From Streptomyces sp. NBC_01283 (GTDB lineage: Bacteria > Actinomycetota > Actinomycetes > Streptomycetales > Streptomycetaceae), in assembly GCF_041435335.1 (NCBI RefSeq), contig NZ_CP108430.1, forward strand, positions 3,826,501 to 3,890,500: DNA of 64,000 bases, given 5' to 3'. The position numbers and the translations under genes are program-made. Every line of letters begins with the position of its first letter. The first letter of the stretch is position 1. The notes under the pieces are model-generated. The model did no database searches, had not been told where the DNA came from, and saw nothing but the letters and a program-made list of their open reading frames with translations. Positions 45,284 to 56,659 of this stretch are shown here, one piece after another.

Positions 45284-46813
45284 TCAGCCCGCGAACCAGC
45301 GGACCGGCTGCGGTGCGAGGTTCTGGTAGATGTGCTTGGACTCGCGGTACTCGGCGAGTCCGGCGGGTCCGAGCTCGCGGCCGACGCCGCTCTTGCCGAA
45401 GCCGCCCCACTCGGCCTGCGGCAGGTAGGGGTGGAAGTCGTTGATCCAGACCGTGCCGTGGCGCAGGCGCCGCGCCATGCGGCGACCGAGGCCCGCGTCA
45501 TTGGTCCAGACGGCACCCGCGAGACCGTACTCGGTGTCGTTGGCGAGCGCGACCGCTTCGTCCTCGGTGCGGAAGGTCTCGACGGTCAGGACCGGGCCGA
45601 AGACCTCCTCGCGGACGACGCGCATCTCGCGGTGGCACTGGTCAAGGACGGTCGGCTCGTAGAAGTAACCGGTCGCGGGGCGCACGTCGCTGGGCTCGGG
45701 GCGCTTGCCGCCGGTGCGCAGGACCGCGCCCTCCTCCAGCGCGGAGGCGACGTACATCTCGGTCTTCTCGCGCTGCTGCTGCGAGACCAGCGGGCCGCAC
45801 TCCACGCCGTCCTCGGTGCCGCGGCCCAGCTTGATGCGGCTCGCGCGGCGGGCGAGTTCGGCGACGAAGCGCTCGCGCACCGACTCCTCGATGATGAGGC
45901 GTCCACCGGCGGAGCAGACCTGCCCGCTGTGGATGAAGGCCGCGTTGAGCGCCTGGTCGACGGCGGTGTCGAAGCCCTCTTCGGTGGCGCAGGCGTCGGC
46001 GAAGACGACGTTCGGGTTCTTGCCGCCGAGTTCGAGGGCGACCTTCTTCACGCCGAGGGCCGCGGCCTGCGCGACCTTGGTGCCGGAGACGAGGCCGCCG
46101 GTGAAGGAGACCAGGTCGACGTCGGGGTGGTCGGAGAGGCGCGCGCCGACGGTGTGGCCGGGGCCGGTCACGATGTTGGCGACACCGGCCGGGAGGCCCG
46201 CCTCGACGAGCAGCTCGATCAGCGCGACCGTCGTCAGCGGAGTGACCTCACTCGGCTTGATGACGAAGGTGTTGCCCGCGGCGAGCGCGGGGGCGATCTT
46301 CCAGCTGGCCTGCAGGAGCGGATAGTTCCAGGGCGTGATCATCGTGCAGACGCCGACCGGCTCGTGCACGACGACGCTGTGGATGTCATCGGACCCGGCG
46401 TCGACCACACGGCCCGCACCCTCGCCGATCACCAGGTCGGCGAAGTAGCGGAAGGCGTCGGCGACGCAGTCGACGTCGACGCGGCCCTCCTCGACGGTCT
46501 TGCCGGCGTCGCGGCTCTCCAGCAGCCCGATCTTCTCCCGGTCGCGTACGAGGAGGTCCGCCACGCGGCGCAGCAGTGCAGCCCGTTCGGCGACGGGCGT
46601 GGCCGGCCACGGCCCGTGGTCGAACGCCTCGCGTGCGGCGGCGATGGCCGCGTCGGTGTCCTCGGTGCCGCCTTCGGCGATCAGTGCGAACGGCTTGGCA
46701 TCAGCCGGGTCGAGGATCTCGCGTGTGGCGCCGGAGAGGGCGTTTCGCCACTCCCCGCCCACATGGATGGTCTGTTGTGCGGACACGTCCCGTTTGCCTT
46801 CCGTTCCTGTCAT
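45284..46813 (-). CDS. betB: Betaine aldehyde dehydrogenase
   Basis: A 509-residue NAD-dependent aldehyde dehydrogenase. The oxyanion asparagine N163 (TPWNYP), K186 (KPSE), general base E261 (LELGGKNPN) and nucleophile C300 (GQVCSAGGRL) are all in place. The start ATG 46813 gives an N-terminal MTGTEGKRDV tail before the family start. It oxidises betaine aldehyde to glycine betaine, and complements choline oxidase, though a broader amine-aldehyde role is possible. It is followed by its own terminator and then by the choline oxidase-transporter operon on the same strand. Confidence 0.9.
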   Translation of the reverse strand: MTGTEGKRDVSAQQTIHVGGEWRNALSGATREILDPADAKPFALIAEGGTEDTDAAIAAAREAFDHGPWPATPVAERAALLRRVADLLVRDREKIGLLESRDAGKTVEEGRVDVDCVADAFRYFADLVIGEGAGRVVDAGSDDIHSVVVHEPVGVCTMITPWNYPLLQASWKIAPALAAGNTFVIKPSEVTPLTTVALIELLVEAGLPAGVANIVTGPGHTVGARLSDHPDVDLVSFTGGLVSGTKVAQAAALGVKKVALELGGKNPNVVFADACATEEGFDTAVDQALNAAFIHSGQVCSAGGRLIIEESVRERFVAELARRASRIKLGRGTEDGVECGPLVSQQQREKTEMYVASALEEGAVLRTGGKRPEPSDVRPATGYFYEPTVLDQCHREMRVVREEVFGPVLTVETFRTEDEAVALANDTEYGLAGAVWTNDAGLGRRMARRLRHGTVWINDFHPYLPQAEWGGFGKSGVGRELGPAGLAEYRESKHIYQNLAPQPVRWFAG

Positions 46814-47005
46814 TCGCCCCGCCGGTCACCCGCGGTAGCCGGGAGCACATGCCCCCAGGTGGAGAAACCATGCGCATTACATAACTGAAAGTGCGCTGTG
46901 TCACTGCGCGTGCAGGCACCTGGGGAGATACGTACGCACGAAGAACGGTTTGTCCGGGGAGGTGGCGTTATACAGGGAAGGGCCGGAACTCGGCCCGAGG
47001 GCCCG

Positions 47006-47548
47006 TCAGTCGGTCTCGTCGAAGTCCGCTGGCTCGTCCCGCACGGCGAGCCCGGCCACCCACAACGGCATCAGCCAGTGCACGACGAACGCGGTGAACA
47101 GCGCCGGGAAGAGCAGCCCTTCGGCGTCCCATCCCTGGTAGGCGGCGAATCCCGCGCCGGCAGCGGCCACCAGGAGCAGCCACAGCATGACCTGACGGGC
47201 ACGCGCCGCGACGCGGACGCGCTCCGCGCGCTGCCGCTCGTCGAGCGCGCGTTCGCGCAGTTCGAGGAGGCCGCGCGTGGCGCCGTTGATGACGCCGGTG
47301 GCGACACACCACGGCAGCAGCAGCGCGAGCATCGTCCACATCGCCCAGCGCTGGTCGCCGACGACCGTGAGCAGCCAGGCCGCGACGCTCGCCACGGTCA
47401 GCGCGATGTGGGCGCCGACCGCGATGCGCCTGCGCACGGCGGTGGCGTACATCGGCGCACCCTCGCGCCGGTTCATGAGCGCGAACATCCGCCGGTCGTA
47501 GCCGGTCATCCGCCGCGTCCCCGTCTCCCGCACCTGCTGGTCCGTCAT
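47006..47548 (-). CDS. Membrane protein paired with an XRE regulator
   Basis: ATG 47548 overlaps the XRE gene stop by four bases. The 180-residue protein has four hydrophobic segments: AHIALTVASVAAWLLTVVG, WAMWTMLALLLPWCVATGVI, VMLWLLLVAAAGAGFAAY and LLFPALFTAFVVHWLMPLWVAGL. Between segments 2 and 3 lies a charged cytoplasmic loop (LLELRERALDERQRAERVRVAARARQV). Such XRE plus small polytopic protein pairs are widespread in Gram-positives and no function is settled; one model is that the membrane partner senses envelope state and the regulator controls both. Function is unknown. Confidence 0.78.
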   Translation of the reverse strand: MTDQQVRETGTRRMTGYDRRMFALMNRREGAPMYATAVRRRIAVGAHIALTVASVAAWLLTVVGDQRWAMWTMLALLLPWCVATGVINGATRGLLELRERALDERQRAERVRVAARARQVMLWLLLVAAAGAGFAAYQGWDAEGLLFPALFTAFVVHWLMPLWVAGLAVRDEPADFDETD

Positions 47549-47793
47549 TCCTGACTCCTCCCGTAGACCTCGTCCGTGAGCGGGCGGAACGGCTCCAGGG
47601 AGAACAGCGCCTCCACCGGCAGCCCGAAGAACACCGCGATCTTCAGCGCCAGGTCGAGGCTCGGGTTGTACTGCCCGCGCTCGATGTAGCCGATGGTCTG
47701 GTAGTGGACCCCCACTGCCTCGGCCAGGCTCTGGCGCGACACCTTCCGCTCCGCGCGCACCATCGCCAACCTGTTGTGCACCTGCTCGCTCAT
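47545..47793 (-). CDS. XRE/Cro-type helix-turn-helix regulator
   Basis: An 82-residue protein that is almost entirely one HTH domain: RLAMVRAERKVSRQSLAEAVGVHYQTIGYIERGQYNPSLDLALKIAVFFGLPVEALF fits the HTH_3 fold, with SRQSLAEAVGVHYQTIGYIE as helices 2-3. A short C-terminal tail follows. It overlaps the membrane-protein gene (ATGA), so both are one transcript. An inverted repeat covering its own start region suggests autorepression. No Shine-Dalgarno precedes the ATG. Confidence 0.9.
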   Translation of the reverse strand: MSEQVHNRLAMVRAERKVSRQSLAEAVGVHYQTIGYIERGQYNPSLDLALKIAVFFGLPVEALFSLEPFRPLTDEVYGRSQE

Positions 47794-47811
47794 GTATAAG
47801 AAGTACTACAT
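47792..47811. promoter_or_regulatory. Inverted repeat at the XRE start codon
   Basis: Within an A+T-rich island, ATGTA at 47792-47796 faces TACAT at 47807-47811, with a perfect AGTACT in the middle (47802-47807). The left arm contains part of the XRE initiation codon. Position and symmetry fit an autoregulatory operator for a small Cro-like dimer. Confidence 0.4.
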
Positions 47812-47849
47812 CTGTGAGTAGGTTGGCAACGGGCGACAGGTGGTGGTGA

Positions 47850-48608
47850 TCAAGGCTTGGGGCAGGTCCCGCCCGACGGGCAGAACCACGACAGGGCGGT
47901 GGACAGGAGCTCCTCCTCGTCGTCCCTGCCGTCCGCGTCGGAGCCGTACACCGCCACGGCGTACAACTGGCCGTCCACCGCCTGGAAGCGATGGTCGATG
48001 ACGTGCCACGGGCCGAGGTCGGGCTCGCCCTTGAACGTGTCGGCCACGTACTCGACGCGGGCCGCGGGGCGGCCGTCGTCGTTCCTGCGCTCCAGCGGGC
48101 CGAGCTGGTCGAAGCCGCCGGGCATCGGGGTCTCGTCCAGCCAGGTCCGCAGCGAGGCGTAAGGGGACGACTCCCCCACCCGGTACACCTGGAGCCGCCC
48201 GTCCCCCTTCGGGCTGCGGTAGTTGACGACGTTGAAGCCCTCGGCCGGTTCGACCAGGTCACGGACCCACCCCCGCGGCACCGCGAGCCTGAAGCCCTCC
48301 TCGTCGGACACCTCCTCGTACGGGGCGGGCGGCACGCCGTCGGGAGACGGGGCCGCGGTGTCGCCCTCGACGCCGGCGCCCGTGCTCTTCGAAGGCTGCT
48401 CCAGAACCGTCAAGTACCCCGTCGGGCGCGGCTCGTCCTTCCAGCCGAGCGCCCACGCCCCGAAGCCCAGACCGCACACGGCGAGGACCGTCACGACACC
48501 GCGCAGCGCCTTGTCCTGGAGCACCGCGTCCCGGCCGTGGAGCTCGGCGATCCGCTGCTCCTGCTCGTGGCCGACCCACTCCTGGCGGTCGGCGTCGAAG
48601 ATCCGCAC
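47850..48608 (-). CDS. Single-pass membrane protein of unknown function
   Basis: GTG 48608 follows GAGGGACGAG. The 252-residue protein starts with a charged cytoplasmic part (MRIFDADRQEWVGHEQEQRIAELHGR), one TM near residues 36-54 (GVVTVLAVCGLGFGAWAL) and an extracellular domain. The latter has the pattern of streptomycete surface beta domains: EGFRLAVPRGWVRDL, FNVVNYRSPKGDGRLQVYRVGE, PGGFDQLGPLERRNDDGRPAARVEYVADTF. It ends FCPSGGTCPKP, with two cysteines that could bond. It is third in a same-strand block with the two G-SHG proteins upstream (10 bases from the second). Function unknown. Confidence 0.75.
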   Translation of the reverse strand: MRIFDADRQEWVGHEQEQRIAELHGRDAVLQDKALRGVVTVLAVCGLGFGAWALGWKDEPRPTGYLTVLEQPSKSTGAGVEGDTAAPSPDGVPPAPYEEVSDEEGFRLAVPRGWVRDLVEPAEGFNVVNYRSPKGDGRLQVYRVGESSPYASLRTWLDETPMPGGFDQLGPLERRNDDGRPAARVEYVADTFKGEPDLGPWHVIDHRFQAVDGQLYAVAVYGSDADGRDDEEELLSTALSWFCPSGGTCPKP

Positions 48609-48618
48609 CGCTCGTCCC

Positions 48619-48999
48619 TCAGCCCGTGACCTGGGTGATCGCCTGGAGGACGGCCGTCACGGAGGCGGCGGTCGCGGCGGCGGCGCCGTACTGCTCCAGG
48701 CGGGTGCGGAGCCTGCCGAGCAGTCCGGCGTCACCGCGGCCCGCGCGACTGATCTCCCCCTCCACCTCGCCCAGTTCGGCGTCGAGCGCGTCGTCGTCGG
48801 CCGTGCGCCCCTCGGTGCGGGCCAGTTCGCCGCGCAACGCCCGGACCTGGGTGAGCAGGTGCTGCTGCTTCGGATCGGCCACCACCACCGTGTGGTTGGT
48901 GGACTCGGCCGTGCCGTGCGAACCGAAGGCCTGGGAGCCGCCGGTGATCGAGCCGATCTGGACGTGCGCCCCGCCGCCGGTCTCCTGCTCGCCGCTCAT
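48619..48999 (-). CDS. Small coiled-coil protein with G-SHG motif
   Basis: ATG 48999 overlaps the end of the large membrane-protein gene (ATGA). The 126-residue protein begins with a Gly-rich segment VQIGSITGGSQAFGSHGTAE, then a helical, charged stretch (KQQHLLTQVRALRGELARTEGRTADDDALDAELGEVEGEI) that should form a coiled coil, and a small amphipathic/hydrophobic C-terminal helix LEQYGAAAATAASVTAVLQA. The middle and C-terminus look like DUF5955-type streptomycete proteins (low certainty). The motif GGSQAFGSHG is shared with the C-terminus of the upstream protein. Confidence 0.65.
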   Translation of the reverse strand: MSGEQETGGGAHVQIGSITGGSQAFGSHGTAESTNHTVVVADPKQQHLLTQVRALRGELARTEGRTADDDALDAELGEVEGEISRAGRGDAGLLGRLRTRLEQYGAAAATAASVTAVLQAITQVTG

Positions 49000-50816
49000 G
49001 CCGTGCTCCTCTCGGTGTGCGTGGCCCGGCCGTGGGAGCCGGTGGCGATCGCGCCGCCGGACATCTCCGTGATGTAGACCCCGCTGTTGTTGATCTGCGT
49101 GATGTTCTGTTCCAGTCGGTCCGTGCGGAAGCCGCCGGCCCGCAGCGCGTCGCGGACCCCCTCCCCGATGCGGTCCTGGAGGGTGCGGGTGTAGCGGGCG
49201 ACGTCCATCTCCTGGAAGAGCGAGAGGTCGTCGGTGCTGGCCAGTTGGCGCAGCGAGACCAGCGGGGCGTCCGGCGGCGCCGCTGCGGGGGCGCCGATCC
49301 CGAGCCGGTCGCATGCGACCCGCAAAGCGCGCACCGCCGGTGACGCGGCGACGGCTCCCTCGGGCTGCGCGAGCCAGAGCCGGAACGAGGGGACGAGCGA
49401 GGGCAGTGCGCGCAGGGCGGCGATGCCGATCGCCACGCCGACCGCCGGGCCGTCGACGCAGGCGCGCAGGGCGTCGCGGACGGGACCCTCCGGCTCGCGG
49501 GCCACGATCGTGTCGACCTCGCGGAACTCGGGGACGATCGGCCCGAGCACGTGCGGCACCACTTCGAGGACCAGCATGCCGCCCTGGGTGTGCACCCGGA
49601 CCAGGAGCGAGACAACGACCTGTTCGTTCCAGGCGCCGACCCGGATCCGCAGGAAGTGACGGCGTGCCTCCCCGCCCTCGCCGGCCGCCCGTTCGAGATG
49701 CCGGGCCGCCTGGCCGGCGTCGTAGAGCCCCGCGGTCTCGTACCCGTGTCCGGTGTAGAGCTGTTCGTCGCGGCCCGCGCCCGCCGGGAGGTAGACGAAC
49801 TCCTCGATCTCCAGTTCCCGCAGCCGGTCCACGCTGCTGGCCGCGGCTGACCTGCGCAGATCCTTCAGGCGTGGCTCGATCATCTTGATGACCTCGCGGG
49901 CGGCGAGCGGTTCGTACGCGCGCTGCGGAGGCACCCCGGCGTCCCGGTCCTTCTCCTTCTCCGCGCGCTGCAGCTCAAGGACGACCGACCACGGTTTGCG
50001 GGGCTTTCCGGCGCCCACGAAGGGGCGGTTCGCGTCGTAGAGGGTGACCGGGGCGTTCTGCTCGCGGTGGATGCAGTCGACGATGCGGGAGAACCGCCGC
50101 GGGATGGCGGGCTGCTCGGTCTCGGCGAAGGCCTGCCGGGCGAGCTGGGTGCGCAGGGTCCGCTTGCGCAGGAACTGGTGGCGCCACACCACCGCCGCGA
50201 TGAGCAGCGGGAAGATCACGGGGTACGGGGTGTCCTTGATCCCGGCGAGCGCGAAGTACGCGTATGCCGCGGCGCACCACCACACGAACGCGGTCACCAG
50301 CCAGCCGAGCCGGCGCCGCAGCCAGGCCAGCGGTGCCGGCAGCGCCACCTGCCGCAGGATCCCGCCGTCCGTGCCCCGGCCGGAGACGACCCGCGCCAGC
50401 CACAGCGAGACGACCACCACGGCGTACGCGATCGCCCAGCCGCCCGGCACGAAGGCGCCGAACGTGACGGCGGGTCCCGTGTCCACGAGGTCGTCCGGGT
50501 CGAAGGCGAGCAGCGCGAGGTCGACGCCGGAGACGCCGGACTTGCCGCCCTGGGCGTCTTCGAGCGCGTCCCAGATCATCACCGCGTCGGTGACGAGGAA
50601 CCCGGTCCACACGGCCGCAAGGAGCAGCGCGGTGAACAGCTCCTCGCGCCGGGCGCGCAGCGCGTGCGCGAGCACCGGAAGCACATCGGCACCGAGCGGC
50701 GGCGCCACAGGGCGCTCCGCATGGCCGACGAGTTCGGAGACGACCCGCCTGCGGAACACCGCGTCCAGATGGACGCCGGCGCACAACAGCCTGGTGGCCT
50801 CGGTGTGAGCTGCCAT
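48996..50816 (-). CDS. Large membrane protein with C-terminal G-SHG motif
   Basis: ATG 50816 has CGGAG upstream; an open frame upstream to 51878 is antisense to nothing real. The 606-residue protein has a short N-terminal cytoplasmic part, four TMs (about 60-85, 127-150, 178-200, 205-222), and a long cytoplasmic region of about 380 residues rich in charged helices and aromatic strands (NAPVTLYDANRPFVGAGKPRKPWSVVLE, EFVYLPAGAGRDEQLYTGHGYETAGLY). It ends VYITEMSGGAIATGSHGRA, a motif similar to the next protein. No nuclease, kinase or nucleotide-binding motif is visible. I cannot assign a function. First gene of the three-gene block. Confidence 0.75.
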   Translation of the reverse strand: MAAHTEATRLLCAGVHLDAVFRRRVVSELVGHAERPVAPPLGADVLPVLAHALRARREELFTALLLAAVWTGFLVTDAVMIWDALEDAQGGKSGVSGVDLALLAFDPDDLVDTGPAVTFGAFVPGGWAIAYAVVVVSLWLARVVSGRGTDGGILRQVALPAPLAWLRRRLGWLVTAFVWWCAAAYAYFALAGIKDTPYPVIFPLLIAAVVWRHQFLRKRTLRTQLARQAFAETEQPAIPRRFSRIVDCIHREQNAPVTLYDANRPFVGAGKPRKPWSVVLELQRAEKEKDRDAGVPPQRAYEPLAAREVIKMIEPRLKDLRRSAAASSVDRLRELEIEEFVYLPAGAGRDEQLYTGHGYETAGLYDAGQAARHLERAAGEGGEARRHFLRIRVGAWNEQVVVSLLVRVHTQGGMLVLEVVPHVLGPIVPEFREVDTIVAREPEGPVRDALRACVDGPAVGVAIGIAALRALPSLVPSFRLWLAQPEGAVAASPAVRALRVACDRLGIGAPAAAPPDAPLVSLRQLASTDDLSLFQEMDVARYTRTLQDRIGEGVRDALRAGGFRTDRLEQNITQINNSGVYITEMSGGAIATGSHGRATHTERSTA

Positions 50817-50887
50817 GGCCAACTCCGTTGAGATGAAGCGGAATTGGATCGTAACTGAGCGTGTACGCAAGGGCCACAGAAAGGTGA

Positions 50888-51856
50888 TTATGCCCCTCGA
50901 ATAAGTGAATCCTCGGCCGTTGTGCGGGCGGGGGTCTCCGCCAGCAGGTCCCGCACGCACTGCCGCAGCCACGCGTGGGCCGGGTCCGCGTCGTGCCGGG
51001 GATGCCAGGCGATGCCCAGCGGGAGCACCGGCAGGTCGAGGGGGATCTCGAAGGTGACCAGGCCGAGGGTGTCCGTCAGGGGAAGCGCCCAGGAGACGGC
51101 CAGGCCCACCAGGTCGGTGCGCAGGAGGATGAAGAGCGACGAGGGATACGTCCCGACGCTGCCCACCACCCGGCGTTCGAGCCCCCGTTCGGCGAGGGCG
51201 GCATCCAGCGGCCCGTGCAGCCTGCCCCTCCTGGAGACCGTGATGTGGTCGGCGGCGGCGAACCGCTCGGGGGTCAACCCGCCCTGGAGCAACGGGTGTC
51301 CTGGGCGCACGACGCCCAGCATCCGGTCGTCGCGCAGCCGCTCCACCCGCACCTCGGGCGCGACCGTGTCGATCACCCCGGCCTCCAGGTCGGCGGTGCC
51401 CTCGCGCAGCACGGGCGCGTCCACGTGGCTCTCGCCGAGGAAGCGGATGCGGACGCCGGGTGCCTCGGCGGCGGCGCGGGCGAACAGCGCGGGGCCGTAG
51501 GCGGCGGCGATCGAGTCCTGCCCGAGGACGGTGAGGGTGCGGGACACGGTGCGCAGATCGGCCGCGCCGGGACCGGCGAACAGCGCCCTTGCCCGTTCCA
51601 CCACGGCGCCCACCTCGGCCCGGACGGCGAGCGCGTGCGGGGTGGGCACCATCTGCCGTCCCGCCCGCACTAGGACGGGGTCGCCGAGGGCCTTGCGGAT
51701 GCGGCCCAGGGTGCGGCTCATCGCCGGCTCCGACAGGTGCATGCGGCGGGCGGCGCCGGAGACGCTCTCCTCGTCGAGGAGCACGTCGAGGGCGAGCAGG
51801 AGATTGAGGTCGAGGCCGCTGCCGGGACCGCCCGGTTCGGATTGCGTCACGCGCAT
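50888..51856 (-). CDS. LysR-family transcriptional regulator
   Basis: A 322-residue LysR protein. The N-terminal winged helix (residues about 16-75) reads LNLLLALDVLLDEESVSGAARRMHLSEPAMSRTLGRIRKALGDPVLVR, close to the NodD/LeuO consensus, and the co-inducer domain follows with VGTYPSSLFILLRTDLVGLAVSWALP. It is divergent from an MFS efflux gene about 100 bases away, the standard arrangement for LysR control of a transporter. Ligand unknown. Confidence 0.92.
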   Translation of the reverse strand: MRVTQSEPGGPGSGLDLNLLLALDVLLDEESVSGAARRMHLSEPAMSRTLGRIRKALGDPVLVRAGRQMVPTPHALAVRAEVGAVVERARALFAGPGAADLRTVSRTLTVLGQDSIAAAYGPALFARAAAEAPGVRIRFLGESHVDAPVLREGTADLEAGVIDTVAPEVRVERLRDDRMLGVVRPGHPLLQGGLTPERFAAADHITVSRRGRLHGPLDAALAERGLERRVVGSVGTYPSSLFILLRTDLVGLAVSWALPLTDTLGLVTFEIPLDLPVLPLGIAWHPRHDADPAHAWLRQCVRDLLAETPARTTAEDSLIRGA

Positions 51857-51954
51857 TCATCCCTTGCAAAGGTTGCACTGGAGATCAGGTAAGCGCCGAG
51901 CCTACGGTGGCAGGACCCCCCGCACCACGACCCCTGACGCTCCTTGGAGGAGCC

Positions 51955-54828
<2,874 letters not shown>

Positions 54829-55917
54829 CTACTTCGTGCAGCCGGTCTGGCCGGCCTTGAGGGTCGCGCACGCCTCCGCCGAAGCACCGTCCTTGACGGC
54901 CACCATCGGCGTGTACGCGTCGAAGTCCGCGTTCACGGTCCCGTTCTGCTTGGCGCCGTCGCCGGAGATCGTGACCTTGTCGCCGGGGGCCGCCTGGGTG
55001 ATGCGCGCCCATGCCGCCCCGCACGTCTTGCTGTAGCGGACCTCGATCACGGCCTTGCCCACCGTCGCGCGGGTCGTCGTACCGGCCAGCTCGCCGCCGC
55101 AGCCCATGGTCTCCGGGTCCTTGCCGGTGCAGCTCTTGCCGGTGCACTCGACGCCCGCGGGCAGGTCCTTCTCGCTCGTGCTCGGCGACGCCGGCGGCTT
55201 GGCGCTCTCGTCTCCCTTGTCGTCCTTGCCGAGGCCGGTCAGGAAGACGGCGGCGGCTATGACGACGAGCGCGCCGACGACACCCGCGAGGAACATCGTC
55301 AGCTTCCTGCGCCGCCGCTGCCGGTCGGGCGAGTCGGCGCCACGCCTCGGCGCGGCCGGACCGGACGGCCCCGGCCCGGCGCCCTGGTCGCCCCCGCCTC
55401 CGTACGGCATCTGCGGCGGCACCGTGGGCGAGACGCCCGCGGGGCCCGCGACCCCGGTGACGCTGCCGCCGGGACGGCCGGGGCGGTCGGCGGAATCGAC
55501 ACCGCCGCCGGTACCGGCGCCGGGGGCGCCATTGCGCGCGGCGCCGCTGTTCCCCTTGCCCTTGGGCGGATTCGGTCCCAGCTCGCCCAGCGCGGCCCGC
55601 GCCTGGGAGATGCGGATCGCCTGCATGGTCATGTCGTGCCGCATCTCGGAGCGACTCCACGCGCGCTCCGCGAGCTCCCACATGGTGATGAGGTGAACGG
55701 GGTTGGTGCCCGTCACCTCGGCAAGCGCGACGATCGCACCCTTCGGAGCGAGCAGCCGCCCGTTCAGATAACGCTCCCACGACGTCTTGCTGTACCCGGT
55801 GCGGTCCGACACCGCGGCAATGCTCAGACCACTGCGGTCGACGAGCCTGCGCAGCTGACTGGCGAACTCCCTGACCTCCGAGTCCAGCTCATCCGGTAGC
55901 GCCTTCCAACGAGGCAT
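54829..55917 (-). CDS. HTH (XRE) protein with TM and extracellular DUF2690 domain
   Basis: A 362-residue protein. Residues about 12-70 form an XRE-like domain (FASQLRRLVDRSGLSIAAVSDRTGYSKTSWERYLNGRLLAPK) that differs from the classic HTH. A long Gly/Pro/Ala-rich linker and a TM near residues 210-230 (MFLAGVVGALVVIAAAVFL) follow. The outer part is DUF2690: C257, C262, C271, and a terminal pair of cysteines, with RATVGKAVIEVRYSKTCGAAWARI. A cytoplasmic DNA-binding head tied to an extracellular domain is a one-component membrane sensor. It is similar in its HTH to the protein at 56660-57148. Confidence 0.85.
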   Translation of the reverse strand: MPRWKALPDELDSEVREFASQLRRLVDRSGLSIAAVSDRTGYSKTSWERYLNGRLLAPKGAIVALAEVTGTNPVHLITMWELAERAWSRSEMRHDMTMQAIRISQARAALGELGPNPPKGKGNSGAARNGAPGAGTGGGVDSADRPGRPGGSVTGVAGPAGVSPTVPPQMPYGGGGDQGAGPGPSGPAAPRRGADSPDRQRRRRKLTMFLAGVVGALVVIAAAVFLTGLGKDDKGDESAKPPASPSTSEKDLPAGVECTGKSCTGKDPETMGCGGELAGTTTRATVGKAVIEVRYSKTCGAAWARITQAAPGDKVTISGDGAKQNGTVNADFDAYTPMVAVKDGASAEACATLKAGQTGCTK

Positions 55918-56270
55918 TGCTCCCCCTCATCCCCCCGTACGTGCCAACGTGCCCCCGCGCGTGGTTCCCCCGCTCCGCCCATGAGGCAGCCCCCGCTGTT
56001 CCTGTCATGGGCTACCCAGAGGGATGCCGAAAGTCAGGATGTCAGTTCCCGGACCGAGGGCGCACGGGGGCATTCGGTCCACGGGCGTGCACCGTTGCAC
56101 TCCGTGCGGTCCGGCGTCCAGTGTCCCATCGCAGTCCCACATCACGATCCGGAACCCCTGGCAGCAGGTCGGGGCGTCCCAATCGATTCCGAATGTACTG
56201 GTTGACCCTTATATGGGATGGCTCCTGGAGGGAGCACCGGAGACGTCAACGCACCACATAAGGGGATCAC
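55918..56270. other. 353-base spacer between the DUF2690 gene and a pseudogene
   Basis: I find no convincing open frame here. The first half is C-rich (CCCCCTCATCCCCCCG), and the second half has less G+C, including a CTTATATGGG word near 56208-56217. An AAGGGG Shine-Dalgarno stands at its right edge (56260-56265) before the decayed gene. Possible promoter of that gene, not fixed. Confidence 0.5.
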
Positions 56271-56608
56271 CTGCGGATCAGCAAGGGCAGGCCGAAGCGG
56301 CTGCTCGGCGCGGCGGTGGCCGTGACGGCGGGGGCGACGAGGGCGATCTGTCCCGCCACAGCTTCGGCCGCAGGACCGAGTCGGCCACCAAGTGGTGGCA
56401 GCAGCACGAGGACACGGAGGACGTGGACGGCATCGTCGGCAAGGAGACGTTCGGCGTCGCGGACGACTACCTGAACGGTCCGGGCAGCGGCGGCCACGTC
56501 ACCTACACCGGCCACCAGCACGGCGTCGGCTTCAAGCGCCTCTCCGGCACGTACTACGTGAAGATCAACGGCACGTGGAAGAAGGCCGCGTACGACCGGC
56601 GCGGCTGA
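56271..56608 (+). pseudogene. Broken copy of the peptidoglycan-binding-like secreted protein
   Basis: AAGGGG at 56260-56265 precedes CTG 56271, which then reads LRISKGRPKRLLGAAVAVTAGATRA, a signal peptide, in one frame. In another frame, TESATKWWQQHEDTEDVDGIVGKETFGVADDYLN and HGVGFKRLSGTYYVKINGTWKKA align with residues of the intact protein at 59535-60059 (TATKKWQAARGLNADGIVGKNTFGK and the C-terminal strand). The sensible initiator is lost, about 60 codons of the middle are missing, and the frame changes in between. It is a decayed paralogue. It sits between two HTH/TM regulators. Confidence 0.65.
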
Positions 56609-56659
56609 TCCCCCGACTCCACCTCACCATCCAGCTGGGGCCGCCATCCCGTCGCGGCC

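Noticed and set aside
46814..47005. BetI-like operator before betB
   Set aside because: Only weak and short symmetry (AGTG...CACT near 46890-46905) is visible, and no betI gene is near, so I do not claim an operator.
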